Assembly: GCA_029933755.1 (NCBI GenBank)
Contig: JAOZNO010000201.1
Span: forward strand, 1 to 6,811
Direction of reading: 5' to 3'
DNA from: Bacteroidales bacterium
GTDB taxonomy: Bacteria > Bacteroidota > Bacteroidia > Bacteroidales > NBLH01
DNA: 6,811 nt
Each line of letters starts with the position of its first letter. Position 1 is the stretch's first letter. The position numbers and the translations under genes are program-made. Below are positions 5,973 to 6,811 of the stretch, in pieces. Under the pieces are notes generated by a model, which saw only the letters and a list, made by a program, of their open reading frames with translations, ran no database searches and was not told the origin of the DNA.

Positions 5973-6717
5973 ATTTGTCGATAAATTTACCGCTATTTTC
6001 GGCAGCAAGTTTCTTCATAAAATCTTTATCGCAATCTTCACCAAGCCCAATTGTATGAATTTTTACACGTTTGGCACTGTTCCATTCAGCTGTTTTTGCC
6101 ACAATTTTGTCTTTATTTGTTATTTTACCCGCTGTTGGTGAACCATCTGACAATAAGAAAATAACTTCTACACCAAGTTCTGCATTTGCATCAGTTGTGC
6201 CAGCACCTGCTAACTCTAATGCTTCTTCAAGTGCATCCGAAATATTTGTGCCACCGCCTGAGTGTAATTTTTCAAGATATGCAATAGCCAAATTTTTATT
6301 TGTATTTGTTGCCTGAACTAATTTTTTATGCCATTTTTTTACTCTATTTTCAAATACAAATATGGTAAAATAGCTATCTTCACTTAAACCTCTGATTGAA
6401 GGCATCAACTCTTTTTTTGCTTTGCCAAGTTTTGTTAATTGATTGTCCGTTTGTTTTTTTACCAAACTGCCTAGTTTACCACCAACCATATTGCCAACAG
6501 CATCACCCGTTTTAGATGTTACACTTGAAATAACATTTCCTTGCAGGTCAGTTTCGGCTTTACCTTCCATACTACCTGAAATATCAATTACATAAACGAA
6601 CTTTTTGCTCGATGTGGTTTCTATTCCATAGTAGTCGCTTGATTTTTTTGTCATGTAGCAGCTTGATAATAATATAGCTACAAAAGCTAGTAGGGATAAT
6701 AATTTAATTTTTTTCAT
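5971..6717 (-). CDS. von Willebrand factor type A domain lipoprotein
   Basis: This 248-residue protein has a lipoprotein signal peptide (KKIK, hydrophobic core at 6-17, lipobox LSSC with Cys20) and a vWA domain. The metal-ion-dependent adhesion site is complete: DISGS (D45, S47, S49), the threonine of GGGTNIS (T157), and the aspartate of LLSDGS (D191). It should therefore bind a divalent metal and a protein ligand. Between the DxSxS motif and the helix TKLGKAKKEL (about 95-104) lies an insertion of roughly 40 residues, including the glycine-spaced GDAVGNMVGGKLGSLV (71-86). The residues after Cys20 (YMTKKSS) contain no acidic export signal, so it is probably anchored facing the periplasm, by inference. 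It stands alone, convergent with pgk, with a hairpin terminator at its stop codon. The specific function and partner are unknown; no chaperone-type MoxR ATPase or other vWA operon partner is in view. Confidence 0.85.
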   Translation of the reverse strand: MKKIKLLSLLAFVAILLSSCYMTKKSSDYYGIETTSSKKFVYVIDISGSMEGKAETDLQGNVISSVTSKTGDAVGNMVGGKLGSLVKKQTDNQLTKLGKAKKELMPSIRGLSEDSYFTIFVFENRVKKWHKKLVQATNTNKNLAIAYLEKLHSGGGTNISDALEEALELAGAGTTDANAELGVEVIFLLSDGSPTAGKITNKDKIVAKTAEWNSAKRVKIHTIGLGEDCDKDFMKKLAAENSGKFIDK

Positions 6718-6773
6718 AAAATGTAGTTTGATTTTTTAAATTAACATTAATAAATTTTAGCCTGATTAATTCA

Positions 6774-6804
6774 TAAACTTATTGATTTATATGTTAAATT
6801 TCAA
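6774..6804 (-). promoter_or_regulatory. Weak putative promoter of the vWA lipoprotein gene
   Basis: The minus strand has TTG (6804-6802), 20 bases, then TAAGTTTA (6781-6774). This resembles the Bacteroidota -33/-7 pair TTG and TAnnTTTG, with the last base of the -7 box not matching. It lies 57 bases upstream of the ATG at 6717. The background is very AT-rich, so chance matches are likely. Confidence 0.27.
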
Positions 6805-6811
6805 TAGATGT

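Noticed and set aside
5869..6316. Two plus-strand open frames (5869-6141 and 6071-6316) at the 3' end of the vWA gene
   Set aside because: They are antisense to conserved vWA motifs, one starts inside the palindromic repeat, and their Phe/Cys- or Ser/Ala-rich make-up fits shadows rather than genes.

Overview
The window is AT-rich and carries a Bacteroidota (Bacteroidetes) chromosomal segment. The lineage call rests on three things. There is a GldH lipoprotein gene, a family largely confined to that phylum. The RicT/PSP1 and HolB proteins have Bacteroidota-style features, such as the WLPEKM segment in HolB. Genes mostly lack Shine-Dalgarno sequences and several have TAnnTTTG-type -7 boxes upstream. 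The strain or genus cannot be named from the sequence.

Layout. From about 4.5 kb down to base 1, five genes read leftward on the minus strand: a Fic-family protein, holB (DNA polymerase III delta'), ricT (PSP1/YaaT family), gldH, and trmB, which is cut by the left edge of the window. The holB-ricT-gldH-trmB part looks like one operon: gldH and trmB overlap by four bases, ricT and gldH are 23 bases apart, and holB and ricT are 126 bases apart. pgk (phosphoglycerate kinase) is divergent from fic across a 126-base gap that holds a -7-like box for each direction. pgk then converges on a minus-strand gene for a von Willebrand factor A lipoprotein. The convergent gap (5802-5970) contains an imperfect palindromic repeat of the REP/MITE type and a hairpin terminator.

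How the genes relate. Most are housekeeping genes: clamp loading (HolB), tRNA m7G46 methylation (TrmB) and glycolysis (Pgk). RicT and GldH are conserved accessory partners of this locus. The holB-ricT adjacency also exists in Bacillus subtilis (holB-yaaT), so it is an old association. The Fic protein is a complete class II enzyme with its own inhibitory motif. The vWA lipoprotein has a full metal-binding site and an unusual glycine-rich insertion.

I found no CRISPR array, tRNA, rRNA, phage or transposase gene, and no gene-free stretch longer than 300 bases. I do not see a clear undescribed multi-gene system. The best leads are the vWA insertion, the ten-cysteine RicT with a separate N-terminal cysteine cluster, the palindromic repeat, and the promoter and start arrangement of fic.
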